From positions 35,679 through 99,678 of the forward strand of contig CAZAJT010000001.1 of NCBI GenBank assembly GCA_964485585.1: 64,000 bases of DNA, read 5' to 3'. Below the pieces are notes generated by a model that did no database searches, was not told the origin of the DNA, and saw only the letters and a list, made by a program, of their open reading frames with translations. Shown piece by piece: positions 33,477 to 42,113 of the stretch. The stretch comes from CAZAJT01 sp964485585 (GTDB taxonomy: Bacteria; Patescibacteriota; Microgenomatia; UBA1406; GWC2-37-13). A program made the position numbers and the translations under genes. Each line of letters opens with the position of its first letter. The stretch's first letter is position 1.

Positions 33477-33761
33477 ATGAGTAGGTCACTAAAGAAAGGT
33501 CCTTATATTGACGAAGCGTTGTTAAAAAAAATCGGAAAGCAGAAAGAGACTGGCGATCACAGTGCCATAAAGACATGGGCGAGAGCTTCTCAGATTGCGC
33601 CTGATTTTGTCGGCCATAGGATTGCTATTCATAATGGGAGAAAACATGTAGAAATATTAATTTCAGAATCTATGGTCGGTCATCGATTAGGAGAGTTTGC
33701 ACCAACAAGGACATTCAGAAGTCACGGTAAGGTCACCAAAAGAGTAACTGAAAAAACATAA
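33477..33761 (+). CDS. rpsS: Ribosomal protein uS19, in a displaced position
   Basis: The 94-residue protein matches uS19 throughout: MSRSLKKGPYIDEALLKK, IKTWARAS, and GHRLGEFAPTRTFRSHG. In nearly all bacteria it lies between rplB and rplV; here it sits between rpsZ and rpsH, still in the spc part of the operon. An upstream in-frame ATG at 33438 overlaps rpsZ and is not needed. Confidence 0.95.
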   Translation: MSRSLKKGPYIDEALLKKIGKQKETGDHSAIKTWARASQIAPDFVGHRIAIHNGRKHVEILISESMVGHRLGEFAPTRTFRSHGKVTKRVTEKT

Positions 33762-33775
33762 TTTGCTTATCACTT

Positions 33776-34165
33776 ATGGTAAATCCAATAATTGACTTAA
33801 TTATTAGAATCAAAAACGGCTATCAGGCAATGCGAGGTGAGATTGGTCTCCCACACTCAGTATATAGAGAAAAGGTATTAGAAAAATTAAAAGAGATACA
33901 ATATATAAAAGATTATTCGGTAACCGGCGATACGGTAAAAAAGATACGGGTTGAGCTTTTATACAATGATGCGGGTGTACCCGCACTTACTGGAGTAAAA
34001 CTCTATTCTAAGCCGGGAAGAAGATGGTATAGTTCATCCTCACAATTAAAATCAGTACTCGGAGGATTAGGTTATTCCATACTTTCAACTCCTCAAGGAA
34101 TAATGACCCATGTTGAGGCGAAACGAAAGAAGGTAGGCGGAGAATTATTATTTTCTATCTGGTAA
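33776..34165 (+). CDS. rpsH: Ribosomal protein uS8
   Basis: The 129-residue protein has DLIIRIKNGYQA near the start and the family's C-terminal STPQGIMTHVEAKRKKVGGELL. It binds the 16S central domain. Confidence 0.95.
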   Translation: MVNPIIDLIIRIKNGYQAMRGEIGLPHSVYREKVLEKLKEIQYIKDYSVTGDTVKKIRVELLYNDAGVPALTGVKLYSKPGRRWYSSSSQLKSVLGGLGYSILSTPQGIMTHVEAKRKKVGGELLFSIW

Positions 34166-34166
34166 T

Positions 34167-34712
34167 ATGTCAAAAATAGGAGAGAAGCTCATTCCAGTGC
34201 CAGATTCGGTTCACGTAGCTATTCAGGGAAATACCCTGCGAGTGACGGGAAAGCATGGAGTATTATCAATTTCTGTACCAGTAGTTCTTGATATTCACCG
34301 GGAAGAAAACTCGATTTCTGTGAAGAGAAAAACAGAGAATAAATCTACAAAATCTCTTCACGGTCTCTATAGAAGTCTTATAGCAAATGCGGTGCAAGGA
34401 GTTGAAGAGCCATGGAAGAAGAAATTAGAGATAGTAGGAACGGGCTACAACGTTAAATTAGAGGGAGAGAATCTTGTTTTTAAGGTAGGCTATTCTCATC
34501 CGGTAGTGTTCAAAAGAATTGCTGGAACTATCTATCAAGTTGAAGGAAACAATAAGGTGATAGTTTCTGGTGTTGACAAACAATTAGTTGGTCAGACGGC
34601 CTATCAGATCAAATTAATCAGAAAGCCAGACGCATACAAAGGAAAAGGAATTCGCTTTGAGGGTGAGAGATTACGAATTAAGCCAGGGAAAAAGGCGAAA
34701 ACAACCGCTTAA
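34167..34712 (+). CDS. rplF: Ribosomal protein uL6
   Basis: The 181-residue protein with two homologous domains starts SKIGEKLIPVPDSV and ends with the signature KPDAYKGKGIRFEGE. It lies 1 nt after rpsH. Confidence 0.96.
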   Translation: MSKIGEKLIPVPDSVHVAIQGNTLRVTGKHGVLSISVPVVLDIHREENSISVKRKTENKSTKSLHGLYRSLIANAVQGVEEPWKKKLEIVGTGYNVKLEGENLVFKVGYSHPVVFKRIAGTIYQVEGNNKVIVSGVDKQLVGQTAYQIKLIRKPDAYKGKGIRFEGERLRIKPGKKAKTTA

Positions 34713-34718
34713 AAAGGC

Positions 34719-35093
34719 ATGAGCATCATTCAATTTGACAGAAAATTACGGAGAAAAACGAGGGTACGAGCAACTATACGAGGGACATCAACCCGTCCTC
34801 GTATTAGCGTATATCGATCTAACAAATACATATATGTGCAGGCTATTGATGATGAGCATAGAAACACTATAGTTTCATACTCTAGTCTTCAGATTGAGAA
34901 GAAGGCTGGTACTTCGAAAGAAAAGAAGACTACTATAGCAAGACGTGTTGGGGAAGAATTAGCGCAGCTACTCTTGGCTCAGCATATCAACTCTGGCGTA
35001 TTTGATCGAGGCTCTTATGCATATCTGGGGAGAGTAAGTGCGCTGGCTGAGGGATTACGGGAAGGTGGGATACAAATCTATCAAACTTTATGA
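34719..35093 (+). CDS. rplR: Ribosomal protein uL18
   Basis: The 124-residue 5S rRNA-binding protein has RVRATIRGTSTRPRISVYRSN and the C-terminal FDRGSYAYLGRVSALAEGLREGG. It overlaps rpsE by 4 nt. Confidence 0.96.
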   Translation: MSIIQFDRKLRRKTRVRATIRGTSTRPRISVYRSNKYIYVQAIDDEHRNTIVSYSSLQIEKKAGTSKEKKTTIARRVGEELAQLLLAQHINSGVFDRGSYAYLGRVSALAEGLREGGIQIYQTL

Positions 35094-35545
35094 TAGACAA
35101 CAATCAGGAAAAACAATTTGACGAAAAAGTCCTTATAATTCGAAGAGTTTCTAAAAAAACAACCGGAGGTAATTATGTTTCCTTCTCTGCGCTCGTTGCT
35201 ATTGGTGACAGGAAGGGAAAAGTTGGAGTAGGAATCGGTAGGGGTCTTGAAGTGCCACCGGCAATTCAAAAAGCTATCAGCCATGCAAAAAAGAATATGG
35301 TTGTGATTCCTATTTACAAAACAACGATTCCTCACGATGTATTATTAAAGTATAAATCGGCTCTAGTACTGTTGAGACCTGCTCCAGAAGGAACTGGTCT
35401 TAAAGTCGGTAGTGTAGTAAGAATCATTCTCGATCTCGCAGGAATAAGCGATGCGTCAGGAAAGATTATCGGTTCACGAAACCAAATAGCAAATGCTTAT
35501 GCGGTGATAGAAGCATTAAGGAAGTTGAAAAAAAGAACAACATGA
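35090..35545 (+). CDS. rpsE: Ribosomal protein uS5
   Basis: The 151-residue protein is shorter than usual (about 165). It has the N-terminal RRVSKKTTGGNYVSFSALV dsRNA-binding fold and RPAPEGTGLKVGSVVR. It overlaps rplO by 4 nt, leaving no room for rpmD (uL30), which normally lies here. Confidence 0.96.
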   Translation: MIDNNQEKQFDEKVLIIRRVSKKTTGGNYVSFSALVAIGDRKGKVGVGIGRGLEVPPAIQKAISHAKKNMVVIPIYKTTIPHDVLLKYKSALVLLRPAPEGTGLKVGSVVRIILDLAGISDASGKIIGSRNQIANAYAVIEALRKLKKRTT

Positions 35546-35991
35546 GCATCACACTGTCATCTTTACCAAAAATTGTCACAGCGAGAAAAAAACGTGTTGG
35601 TCGAGGATTGGGAAGTGGAAAGGGTGCAAAGTCTGGTCGGGGTACCACACGCCACCAAAAAGCACGAGAGTCAATTCCACTCCATTTTGAAGGTGGGCAG
35701 GGAAAGCTCGTTAAAAAGTTTCCATTACTGCGGGGAAAAGGAAAAAATAAATCAGTACATTCACGACCATTTCTGTTATCATTGAATGATCTTAATAGAT
35801 TCAAAGACGGCGAGACGATTACCGTAGAAACGTTGCGAAAGAATGGCGCTATTCCATTAAAAAGGAGACATATGAGAGTGAAAGTGGTTGCAACCGGCGT
35901 ACTAGAAAAAAAACTACATGTGCAGTTACCAGTTTCCCGATCGGTAAAAACTCTGGTTGAAAAAGCGGGCGGACACGTTGATTCGGTATGA
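35542..35991 (+). CDS. rplO: Ribosomal protein uL15
   Basis: The 149-residue protein has the glycine/lysine-rich N-terminus KKRVGRGLGSGKGAKSGRG and a C-terminal HVQLPVSRSVKTLVEKAGG domain. It overlaps secY by 4 nt. Confidence 0.95.
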   Translation: MSITLSSLPKIVTARKKRVGRGLGSGKGAKSGRGTTRHQKARESIPLHFEGGQGKLVKKFPLLRGKGKNKSVHSRPFLLSLNDLNRFKDGETITVETLRKNGAIPLKRRHMRVKVVATGVLEKKLHVQLPVSRSVKTLVEKAGGHVDSV

Positions 35992-37274
35992 AAGATATCA
36001 CTGATAAGATACGGCTTCTTTTTGAGGATAGACTTCTAAGAAGGAAGCTCCTGTTTACTCTTTTCATATTTTTAGCATTCAGAATTTTTGCTTTTCTACC
36101 GGTTCCAACAATTGATCTACCCAAACTTCGGATACTCTTTGATCAGAATCAATTTCTTTCACTTCTGAACATTTTTTCTGGCGGTACGCTCGCCAATTTT
36201 TCAGTGATGGCGCTCGGACTAAATCCTTACATTACTGCTTCTATAGTCGTACAGCTTCTAACCATGATAATTCCTCAGCTAGAACAGTTGGCAAAAGAAG
36301 GCGAGCATGGAAGATATAAGATTAACCAGTATACCCGTATGCTGACCGTACCAATTACCATTCTGCAGTCAATTGGTATATATGTTTTTCTCAAAAATCA
36401 GCAAATTATCGGTACGGTAAATCCTTTGGAATTTTTTTCTATTATTGTGACGCTTGTTGCCGGTACATTTATTCTCGTATGGTTTGGTGAGTTGGTCTCA
36501 GAATTTGGTTTGGGAAATGGCATATCGCTTTTAATCTTTGCTGGCATCGTAGGTCGTCTACCGGTTGTGGTTGGGCAAACATTTTCAATCATCAATCAAG
36601 AGATGATTATCAACTTCACTATATTTCTTATCGTCGCTCTCTTCGTGATTGCCGCAGTGGTGTTTATCAATCAAGCAGTGAGACGGATTCCGGTCTACTA
36701 TGCAAAAAGGATTAAAGGCAACAAGATGTATCAAGCAGCAACGAATTATCTTCCTTTGAAGTTGAATCAAGCGGGCGTTATTCCCATAATCTTTGCAGTG
36801 GCATTTGTTTTGTTCCCCCAGCTGGTTGGGAACTTTCTCCAATACACAAAAAACCCCATAGTAAGTGGTATTGCAGCATTTTTAGTCACCACCTTTCAGC
36901 CAAACGGTTTGCTATACAATCTTTTCTATTTTGTCCTCGTAATAGGATTTACTTTTTTCTATACCGTGGTAGTATTTAACCCTCAAAAAATCACAGAAGA
37001 AATACAAAAACATGGCGGATTTATCCCTGGGATCCGTCCCGGTACTGCTACGAAACAATATTTAGAAAGAATTCTCTATAAAATTACTACCGCTGGAGCA
37101 TTATTTTTAGGTATAATAGCTATTTTACCGGCAGTTGTTTCAGCCACAACTGGTATTGACAATCTTGTGATTGGCGGTACTGGGATATTAATAGTAGTGT
37201 CAGTAATACTTGAAACATTCAAAACGGTTGAGGCTCAATTAGTGATGAGAAGTTATGACAAGTTTCTCCGGTAA
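35988..37274 (+). CDS. secY: Protein translocase subunit SecY
   Basis: The 428-residue channel protein has ten predicted spans. Recognisable parts are RIFAFLPVPTID in the first span, NIFSGGTL, the plug-adjacent LNPYITASIVVQLL, the cytosolic loop QAVRRIPVYYAKRI and GFIPGIRPG. SecY is the membrane pore for Sec-dependent export; secE and secG are elsewhere. Confidence 0.96.
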   Translation: MKDITDKIRLLFEDRLLRRKLLFTLFIFLAFRIFAFLPVPTIDLPKLRILFDQNQFLSLLNIFSGGTLANFSVMALGLNPYITASIVVQLLTMIIPQLEQLAKEGEHGRYKINQYTRMLTVPITILQSIGIYVFLKNQQIIGTVNPLEFFSIIVTLVAGTFILVWFGELVSEFGLGNGISLLIFAGIVGRLPVVVGQTFSIINQEMIINFTIFLIVALFVIAAVVFINQAVRRIPVYYAKRIKGNKMYQAATNYLPLKLNQAGVIPIIFAVAFVLFPQLVGNFLQYTKNPIVSGIAAFLVTTFQPNGLLYNLFYFVLVIGFTFFYTVVVFNPQKITEEIQKHGGFIPGIRPGTATKQYLERILYKITTAGALFLGIIAILPAVVSATTGIDNLVIGGTGILIVVSVILETFKTVEAQLVMRSYDKFLR

Positions 37275-37286
37275 TTAGTTATCGAT

Positions 37287-37460
37287 ATGGCCAAAAAAAC
37301 ATCACGCGTACTAGTTGCATTGCTCTGTGAGAACTGCAATAAACAGAATTATGTCGTTGAGAAGAATAAGCTTAACACCACTGCATCTCTCGCCTTGAAA
37401 AAATACTGTAACCAATGTAGAAAACGTACCAAACATAAAGAAAAGAAAAAACTTGACTAA
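37287..37460 (+). CDS. rpmG: Ribosomal protein bL33
   Basis: The 57-residue basic protein reads MAKKTSRVLVALLCENC and ends with KKYCNQCRKRTKHKEKK; the two CxxC pairs form the zinc ribbon of bL33. The location between secY and adk is unusual: bL33 normally accompanies rpmB or secE/nusG. Confidence 0.85.
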   Translation: MAKKTSRVLVALLCENCNKQNYVVEKNKLNTTASLALKKYCNQCRKRTKHKEKKKLD

Positions 37461-37461
37461 T

Positions 37462-38548
37462 ATGAAACNNNNNNNNNNTCTCCAAGCAACTCAAAATACC
37501 GTATCTGTCAACCGGTCATATTTTTAGAGAAATCGCAAAAGAGAAGACTGAGTTGGGTCGTTATGTCAAGCTTACAATTAATACTGGTTTACTGATTCCT
37601 GACGATAAGACAATAGAGATCGTGAATAACTATATTTCTCGATCGGAGTACAGAAATGGATACATTATCGATGGTTTTCCGCGCACTGTCCGCCAGGCAA
37701 GAGAATTTAAAAACAATGTAGACAAGGTTATATATCTGGAAATTCCAGAAAAAGAAGCATTTTGGCGGATTGCTCATCGCAATGATACTGGCAGATCAGA
37801 CGAAACAGTACAAGCTCTGAAGAAACGAATAGATCTTTTTAATAAGCATACTGATCCGGTAATAGAATTTTATGAAAAAGAAGGCAAACTGGTAACTATC
37901 GATGGAACACAAACGATAAAAGATGTGAATGAAGCGATCTTAAAAAGCCTTGGTCGACAACTGATTCGTAATCAGATTAAAGCATGGCAACAGAAGAAAA
38001 AGTCAATTATTGCTATAGTGGGTTTGCCAGGATCAGGAAAAACCGAAGCTGCACATTTTTTCAAAAGGCAAGGTTTGCCCGTCATCTCTTTTGGGAAAAT
38101 CCTTAATGACATGATAAACGAGATGCAGTTGTCACAGACCGAAGAAAATCACAAAAAACTACGAGAAGAGATACGGATAAAACATGGAAAGGAAGCGTTT
38201 GCAATCCTTAATAAGGATAAGATTGCTGAGGCGCTGAATAGTAATGCGATAATTGTTATAGATGGTATGAGATCATGGGAAGAGTATCAATATTTAATCA
38301 ATAGTTTTCCACAAGTAAATAAATACATTTTGGCACTCTACGCAGATAAGGAGATACGGTATAAAAGAATTTCCAGACGGAAGGATCGATCAAAACTATA
38401 TGGGCAGGATCGCGATATTAACGAGTTATTTGGTACTAATATGGGTCCCACTATCGCATACGCTGATTTTTTGATAAAAAATAACTACTCAAAACGTGAC
38501 TTAGAAGATAAGCTTGAGCATGTATTTCGTACAATTTATTATTCTTAA
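37462..38548 (+). CDS. adk: Adenylate kinase fused to UPF0200-like P-loop kinase, broken by assembly gap
   Basis: The frame starts ATG AAA C, is cut by ten Ns and resumes SKQLKIPYLSTGHIFRE. The N-terminal domain keeps Adk landmarks: AMP-binding DGFPRT, a short zinc-free lid with HRNDTGRSDET and KKRIDLF; its own P-loop must lie in the gap. From about 37980 a second domain begins with Walker A GLPGSGKT and continues with HKKLREEIRIKHGKEA, IVIDGMRSWEEY and AYADFLIKNN. That order resembles archaeal UPF0200 (dephospho-CoA kinase-related) proteins. The Adk half interconverts ATP+AMP and 2 ADP; the role of the second half is unknown. Confidence 0.8.
37469..37478. other. Assembly gap (10 N) inside adk
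   Basis: The gap hides the expected Adk P-loop of roughly 18-20 residues (over 50 nt), so ten Ns cannot be the true length. Confidence 0.95.
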
Positions 38549-38556
38549 TATCCTCC

Positions 38557-39309
38557 ATGATCCATTTGAAGACCCCAGAGGAGATTACGATTATGCAGGA
38601 AGGGGGGAAAAAATTAAGAACAGTGGTGAAAGGGTTGCTTCCGAAGATCAGAAGTGGCATGACGACGAATTTTATCGACATTGAGGCAGAACGGCTAATA
38701 CGAGCGCAAGGGGCAGAACCATCGTTTAAGAGGGTTCCCGGATACCATTGGAGCACTTGTATGCCGATAAATGAGCAGGTAGTTCACACCCCGCCCTCTT
38801 CGCGAATTCTTGGAGAGGGTGATTTAGTAACTCTGGACATCGGGGTTTTTTACAAAGGATATCACACCGATTGGGCGACTACTGTTATTATTGGACGTCC
38901 CTTATCAAATGAACACCTGCACTTTCTTGAAGTTGGCAAGCGAGCTCTGCGGAAGGCTATACAAAATGCGACCGCCGGAAAATGCATAGGTAATATGTCT
39001 GAGGCCATACAGCAGGAAATTTATTCAGAAGGATATTATATTTTGAAAGAGTTAACCGGTCATGGCATTGGCCGCGAGCTCCATGAGGATCCTTATGTGC
39101 CCGGCCATCTCGATCGTCCCGTCGAAAAAACACCGCATATAAAACCAGGATTAGTATTAGCTATCGAAGTAATTTATTCCATAGGGACGGAGAACATGAG
39201 CTATGAAAAAGATAATGAATGGTCTATCGTGACACAAGATGGAAGTTTAGCGGCCTGTTTTGAAGAAACGGTAGCGATACAACAAAATAATAGCTTTATT
39301 TTAACCTAA
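38557..39309 (+). CDS. map: Methionine aminopeptidase, type I
   Basis: The 250-residue enzyme removes N-terminal Met from nascent proteins. The five metal ligands are recognisable: DIGVFYKGYHTDWATT (two Asp), HGIGRELHEDP (His), and Glu residues in AIEVIYS and FEETVAI. It lies 8 nt after adk, as in the usual secY-adk-map-infA order. Confidence 0.95.
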   Translation: MIHLKTPEEITIMQEGGKKLRTVVKGLLPKIRSGMTTNFIDIEAERLIRAQGAEPSFKRVPGYHWSTCMPINEQVVHTPPSSRILGEGDLVTLDIGVFYKGYHTDWATTVIIGRPLSNEHLHFLEVGKRALRKAIQNATAGKCIGNMSEAIQQEIYSEGYYILKELTGHGIGRELHEDPYVPGHLDRPVEKTPHIKPGLVLAIEVIYSIGTENMSYEKDNEWSIVTQDGSLAACFEETVAIQQNNSFILT

Positions 39310-39314
39310 ATTTA

Positions 39315-39323
39315 TGGTACAAT
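39315..39323 (+). promoter_or_regulatory. Extended -10 promoter for infA-rpmJ-rpsM block
   Basis: TGGTACAAT ends 10 nt before the infA ATG. The same nonamer precedes rmlB. It lies in the 24-nt gap after map, so infA and its followers can be transcribed independently. Confidence 0.55.
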
Positions 39324-39333
39324 TAAAAGTTTT

Positions 39334-39549
39334 ATGAAAGATAACGTTCTTGTTACTGAGGGAGAGGTACTTGAAAATCTTCCCAATACCCTTTTTAAGG
39401 TAAAATTACCTGAAGGCAACAAAATAATACTATGTTACTTGTCCGGTAAGATGAGAAAGCATTATATAAAAATTTTGCCGGGAGATAAGGTAAGAATTGA
39501 AATTACACCTTACGATCTTAATCGCGGCAGGATTATCTATCGGATATAA
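39334..39549 (+). CDS. infA: Translation initiation factor IF-1
   Basis: The 71-residue OB-fold protein matches IF-1 in length and in the motifs EGEVLENLPNTLFKVKL, SGKMRKHYIKILPGDKV and YDLNRGRIIYR. It binds the ribosomal A site during initiation. Confidence 0.95.
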   Translation: MKDNVLVTEGEVLENLPNTLFKVKLPEGNKIILCYLSGKMRKHYIKILPGDKVRIEITPYDLNRGRIIYRI

Positions 39550-39552
39550 TCT

Positions 39553-39666
39553 ATGCATATCCAATCGTCGATAAAGAAAATTTGTCCAAAATGCAAGTTG
39601 GTTAAGCGCAAAGGAAAGCTTTATATTACTTGTTCAAACCCGAAGCATAAACAAAGACAGGGTTAG
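39553..39666 (+). CDS. rpmJ: Ribosomal protein bL36
   Basis: The 37-residue protein has SSIKKICPKCK, KRKGKLYITC and the universal ending NPKHKQRQG, with the zinc-binding CxxC pair, a third cysteine and a histidine. It lies 3 nt after infA. Confidence 0.95.
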   Translation: MHIQSSIKKICPKCKLVKRKGKLYITCSNPKHKQRQG

Positions 39667-39688
39667 TCGTACGTAACTTATTCACATT

Positions 39689-40105
39689 ATGGTAAGAATA
39701 CTTGGAATCAATTTGCCCGATGATAAGCGTATAGAATATGCACTTACCCTATTTTATGGTATTGGGGGGACGTTATCCAAAAAAATACTCCAGCAAACCG
39801 GTGTTAACGTAGATAAACGAGTGAAAGATTTGAGCGAAGATGATGTGAAAAAAATCGTAACCATTATTGAAAAAAACTACAAGATAGAAGGGGATCTTCG
39901 TGAGGAGCTCAATGAGAATCTGAAACGGCTCCGAGAGATAGGAAGTTACCGAGGTGTTAGATATGTAAGGGGGCTGCCCGTACGGGGTCAGAGAACTCGG
40001 TCGAATGCTCGTACCAAGCGAGGGAAACGTAGAACTGTTGGTGCCTTGAAGAAAGAAATCTGGGCAAAGATTGAACAACAGAAACAGGTTGCTGAAAAAA
40101 AATAG
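39689..40105 (+). CDS. rpsM: Ribosomal protein uS13
   Basis: The 138-residue 30S head protein has RILGINLPDDKRIEYALT and the C-terminal GLPVRGQRTRSNARTRK-like stretch (RTRSNARTKRGKRRT). It is somewhat longer than usual owing to a charged C-terminal extension. Confidence 0.95.
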   Translation: MVRILGINLPDDKRIEYALTLFYGIGGTLSKKILQQTGVNVDKRVKDLSEDDVKKIVTIIEKNYKIEGDLREELNENLKRLREIGSYRGVRYVRGLPVRGQRTRSNARTKRGKRRTVGALKKEIWAKIEQQKQVAEKK

Positions 40106-40119
40106 CGCACGATATCATT

Positions 40120-40494
40120 ATGAAAAAGAAAAAAACAAACAAGATAGTTGAAAAGGCAAAAATGTACATTACTGCTACATTTAACAATACTATTGTAACC
40201 ATTACGGATGAGCAAGGAAGACCCTTTGTAGTAAGTTCGTGTGGAATGTACGGATTTTCTGGTACCCGGAAAGCTACACCTTATGCTGCAACGGTTACGA
40301 CCGACGCTGCATTAAAAAAGGCAGTTGGAGAATATGGTCTTAAGAAGACAGACGTTTTTATTAAGGGAATCGGTCCGGGGAGAGAAGCATCTTTACGAGT
40401 AGTGAAAGCGTCTGATATCGAAATTGAGAAAATTGTTGACATTACACCAATTCCGCACAATGGAGTACGACCTCCAAAGATTAGAAGAGTATGA
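40120..40494 (+). CDS. rpsK: Ribosomal protein uS11
   Basis: The 124-residue platform protein has YITATFNNTIVTITD, GFSGTRKATPYAA and the closing TPIPHNGVRPPKIRRV, all diagnostic. Confidence 0.96.
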   Translation: MKKKKTNKIVEKAKMYITATFNNTIVTITDEQGRPFVVSSCGMYGFSGTRKATPYAATVTTDAALKKAVGEYGLKKTDVFIKGIGPGREASLRVVKASDIEIEKIVDITPIPHNGVRPPKIRRV

Positions 40495-40495
40495 T

Positions 40496-40530
40496 AAGTT
40501 AAACGTTAAGGGTGAAGCGTTAAAAAACAT
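40496..40530. repeat. Heptanucleotide array ending at the rpsD start codon
   Basis: Five consecutive 7-nt units fill the rpsK-rpsD spacer: AAGTTAA, ACGTTAA and GCGTTAA share NNGTTAA, GGGTGAA is a variant, and a diverged AAAACAT is last. The ATG follows in exact phase. A related motif (AGGGTAA, AGGGTTA) appears in the spacer before miaB near 13984-13997. Confidence 0.8.
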
Positions 40531-41151
40531 ATGCGATACACTGGTCCGAGAAACAGATTGGCGCGCAGAGAAGGGTTAGATCTGGGTCTTAAGACGCCTG
40601 GTTCAAAATCTCATGCTGCGCTTTTGAAAAAAATGAATGTGAGGCCTGGTCAACATGGTATTAAAAGCAGAAGAAAGGTATCTGAATATGGAAAACAAGT
40701 GAGAGAAAAACAAAAATTACGGTATATGTTTGGTGTCACAGAGAAGCAATTGAAAAACTATTTTCAGAAATCAGTGCGAAAAACTGGTAATACCGGTGAG
40801 TACCTCTCACAGTATTTAGAACGAAGACTTGATAATGTAGTGTACCGACTCGGATTTACCCCAACTAGGTCTTCAGCAAGACAACTCATTTCCCACAGAA
40901 ATATCATCGTCAATGACAGAGTCTTGAGTATTCCATCCTATCAGGTACGGGTTAATGATGTGATTTCGTTTGCCGATGATAGAAGTTCTCATATTCCCTA
41001 TATCGAAACCTCGCTCGGAAAAAAAGATACCATCGTGCCCGATTGGTTGAAAAAAGAGGGAGTATCTGGTAAACTTTCAGCTGATCCTACCGCAGATATT
41101 ATTGCAAAACAGATAAACCTACGGTTAGTTATTGAATTCTATTCACGTTAA
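40531..41151 (+). CDS. rpsD: Ribosomal protein uS4
   Basis: The 206-residue protein starts MRYTGPRNRLARREG and has the S4 domain LERRLDNVVYRLGFTPTRSSARQLISHRN. It is a primary 16S binder and in many bacteria represses the alpha operon. Confidence 0.96.
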   Translation: MRYTGPRNRLARREGLDLGLKTPGSKSHAALLKKMNVRPGQHGIKSRRKVSEYGKQVREKQKLRYMFGVTEKQLKNYFQKSVRKTGNTGEYLSQYLERRLDNVVYRLGFTPTRSSARQLISHRNIIVNDRVLSIPSYQVRVNDVISFADDRSSHIPYIETSLGKKDTIVPDWLKKEGVSGKLSADPTADIIAKQINLRLVIEFYSR

Positions 41152-41163
41152 TTTAGAAGTTTT

Positions 41164-41169
41164 TATAAT
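41164..41169 (+). promoter_or_regulatory. -10 box for rpoA
   Basis: A consensus TATAAT ends 6 nt before the rpoA ATG in the 24-nt spacer after rpsD; no good -35 is present. It may allow separate control of rpoA and the genes after it. Confidence 0.5.
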
Positions 41170-41175
41170 TTACCT

Positions 41176-42102
41176 ATGTTAGGGCCATCTTTTTACACTC
41201 AGAAACAAGAGGAGTCTGAGAATTTTGCGCGTTTCATCTTTGAGCCGCTGTTACCAAGTTTCGGTCAGACATTAGGGAATACGTTAAGACGTACGTTATT
41301 ATCTTCACTTCCCGGTGCCGCAATTACATTTGTTAAAACCGATGGTGCGCCGCATCTTTTTACGACGTTGAAAGGAGTCAAAGAGTCAGTGCTCGACATA
41401 GTTCTTAATATGAAACAACTGAAATTTGAATCAGTAGGTGAAAGGCAATCGCGTATCCGATTGAACGCAAAAGGAAAAGGCAAGATATATGGAAAAGACA
41501 TTGAGGGAGAAGCTCGAGTTGTAAATGGGGATCTCTACATTGCCGAGATTACCGACGATAAGGGGAGATTAGAGATAGATGCCATCGTTGAGGTAGGATA
41601 CGGATACGTTCCAGCAGAAGAACGCGGCCAAAAAGAGCATGGATTTACTGCGATTGACGCATCATTTTCTCCTATTAAAAAAGTCAATTACAAAGTTGAG
41701 GAAGCGCGTGTTGGACGAAAAACAAATTTTGATCGATTAATTTTTGAGCTGTGGACAGATGGAAGTATCAGTCCAGAAGGTGCATTGCAGCACGCAGCCG
41801 AACTATTATCAAAACAATTCGGTCATCTCTTCTCTCAAAAGAAAGAGCTACAAGAAGGGACAACTGATATCACGACCGAAGAGAAAGCAGAGGCAGACGA
41901 TTCTCGTCTCAATGAGATCATTATTGATGAATTGAATCTTCCATCACGAGTTATCAATGCGTTACTAAGAGAGAATATCGAGACAGTGGCAGATTTGAAA
42001 AAGAAGGGTCGCGAAAAATTAGTGGTACTGAAGGGTGTCGGCAGAAAGTCGATAGATTTAATTGAGGAAGAGTTGAGGAAGATGGGGATTGCGTTGGAGT
42101 AA
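41176..42102 (+). CDS. rpoA: RNA polymerase alpha subunit
   Basis: The 308-residue protein has the assembly domain (RFIFEPLLPSFGQTLGNTLRRTLLSSLPG) and a complete C-terminal domain (about 245-308, DELNLPSRVINALL and GRKSIDLIEEEL) that contacts UP elements and activators. Alpha dimers nucleate polymerase assembly. Confidence 0.97.
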   Translation: MLGPSFYTQKQEESENFARFIFEPLLPSFGQTLGNTLRRTLLSSLPGAAITFVKTDGAPHLFTTLKGVKESVLDIVLNMKQLKFESVGERQSRIRLNAKGKGKIYGKDIEGEARVVNGDLYIAEITDDKGRLEIDAIVEVGYGYVPAEERGQKEHGFTAIDASFSPIKKVNYKVEEARVGRKTNFDRLIFELWTDGSISPEGALQHAAELLSKQFGHLFSQKKELQEGTTDITTEEKAEADDSRLNEIIIDELNLPSRVINALLRENIETVADLKKKGREKLVVLKGVGRKSIDLIEEELRKMGIALE

Positions 42103-42113
42103 CTGGATCTTAT

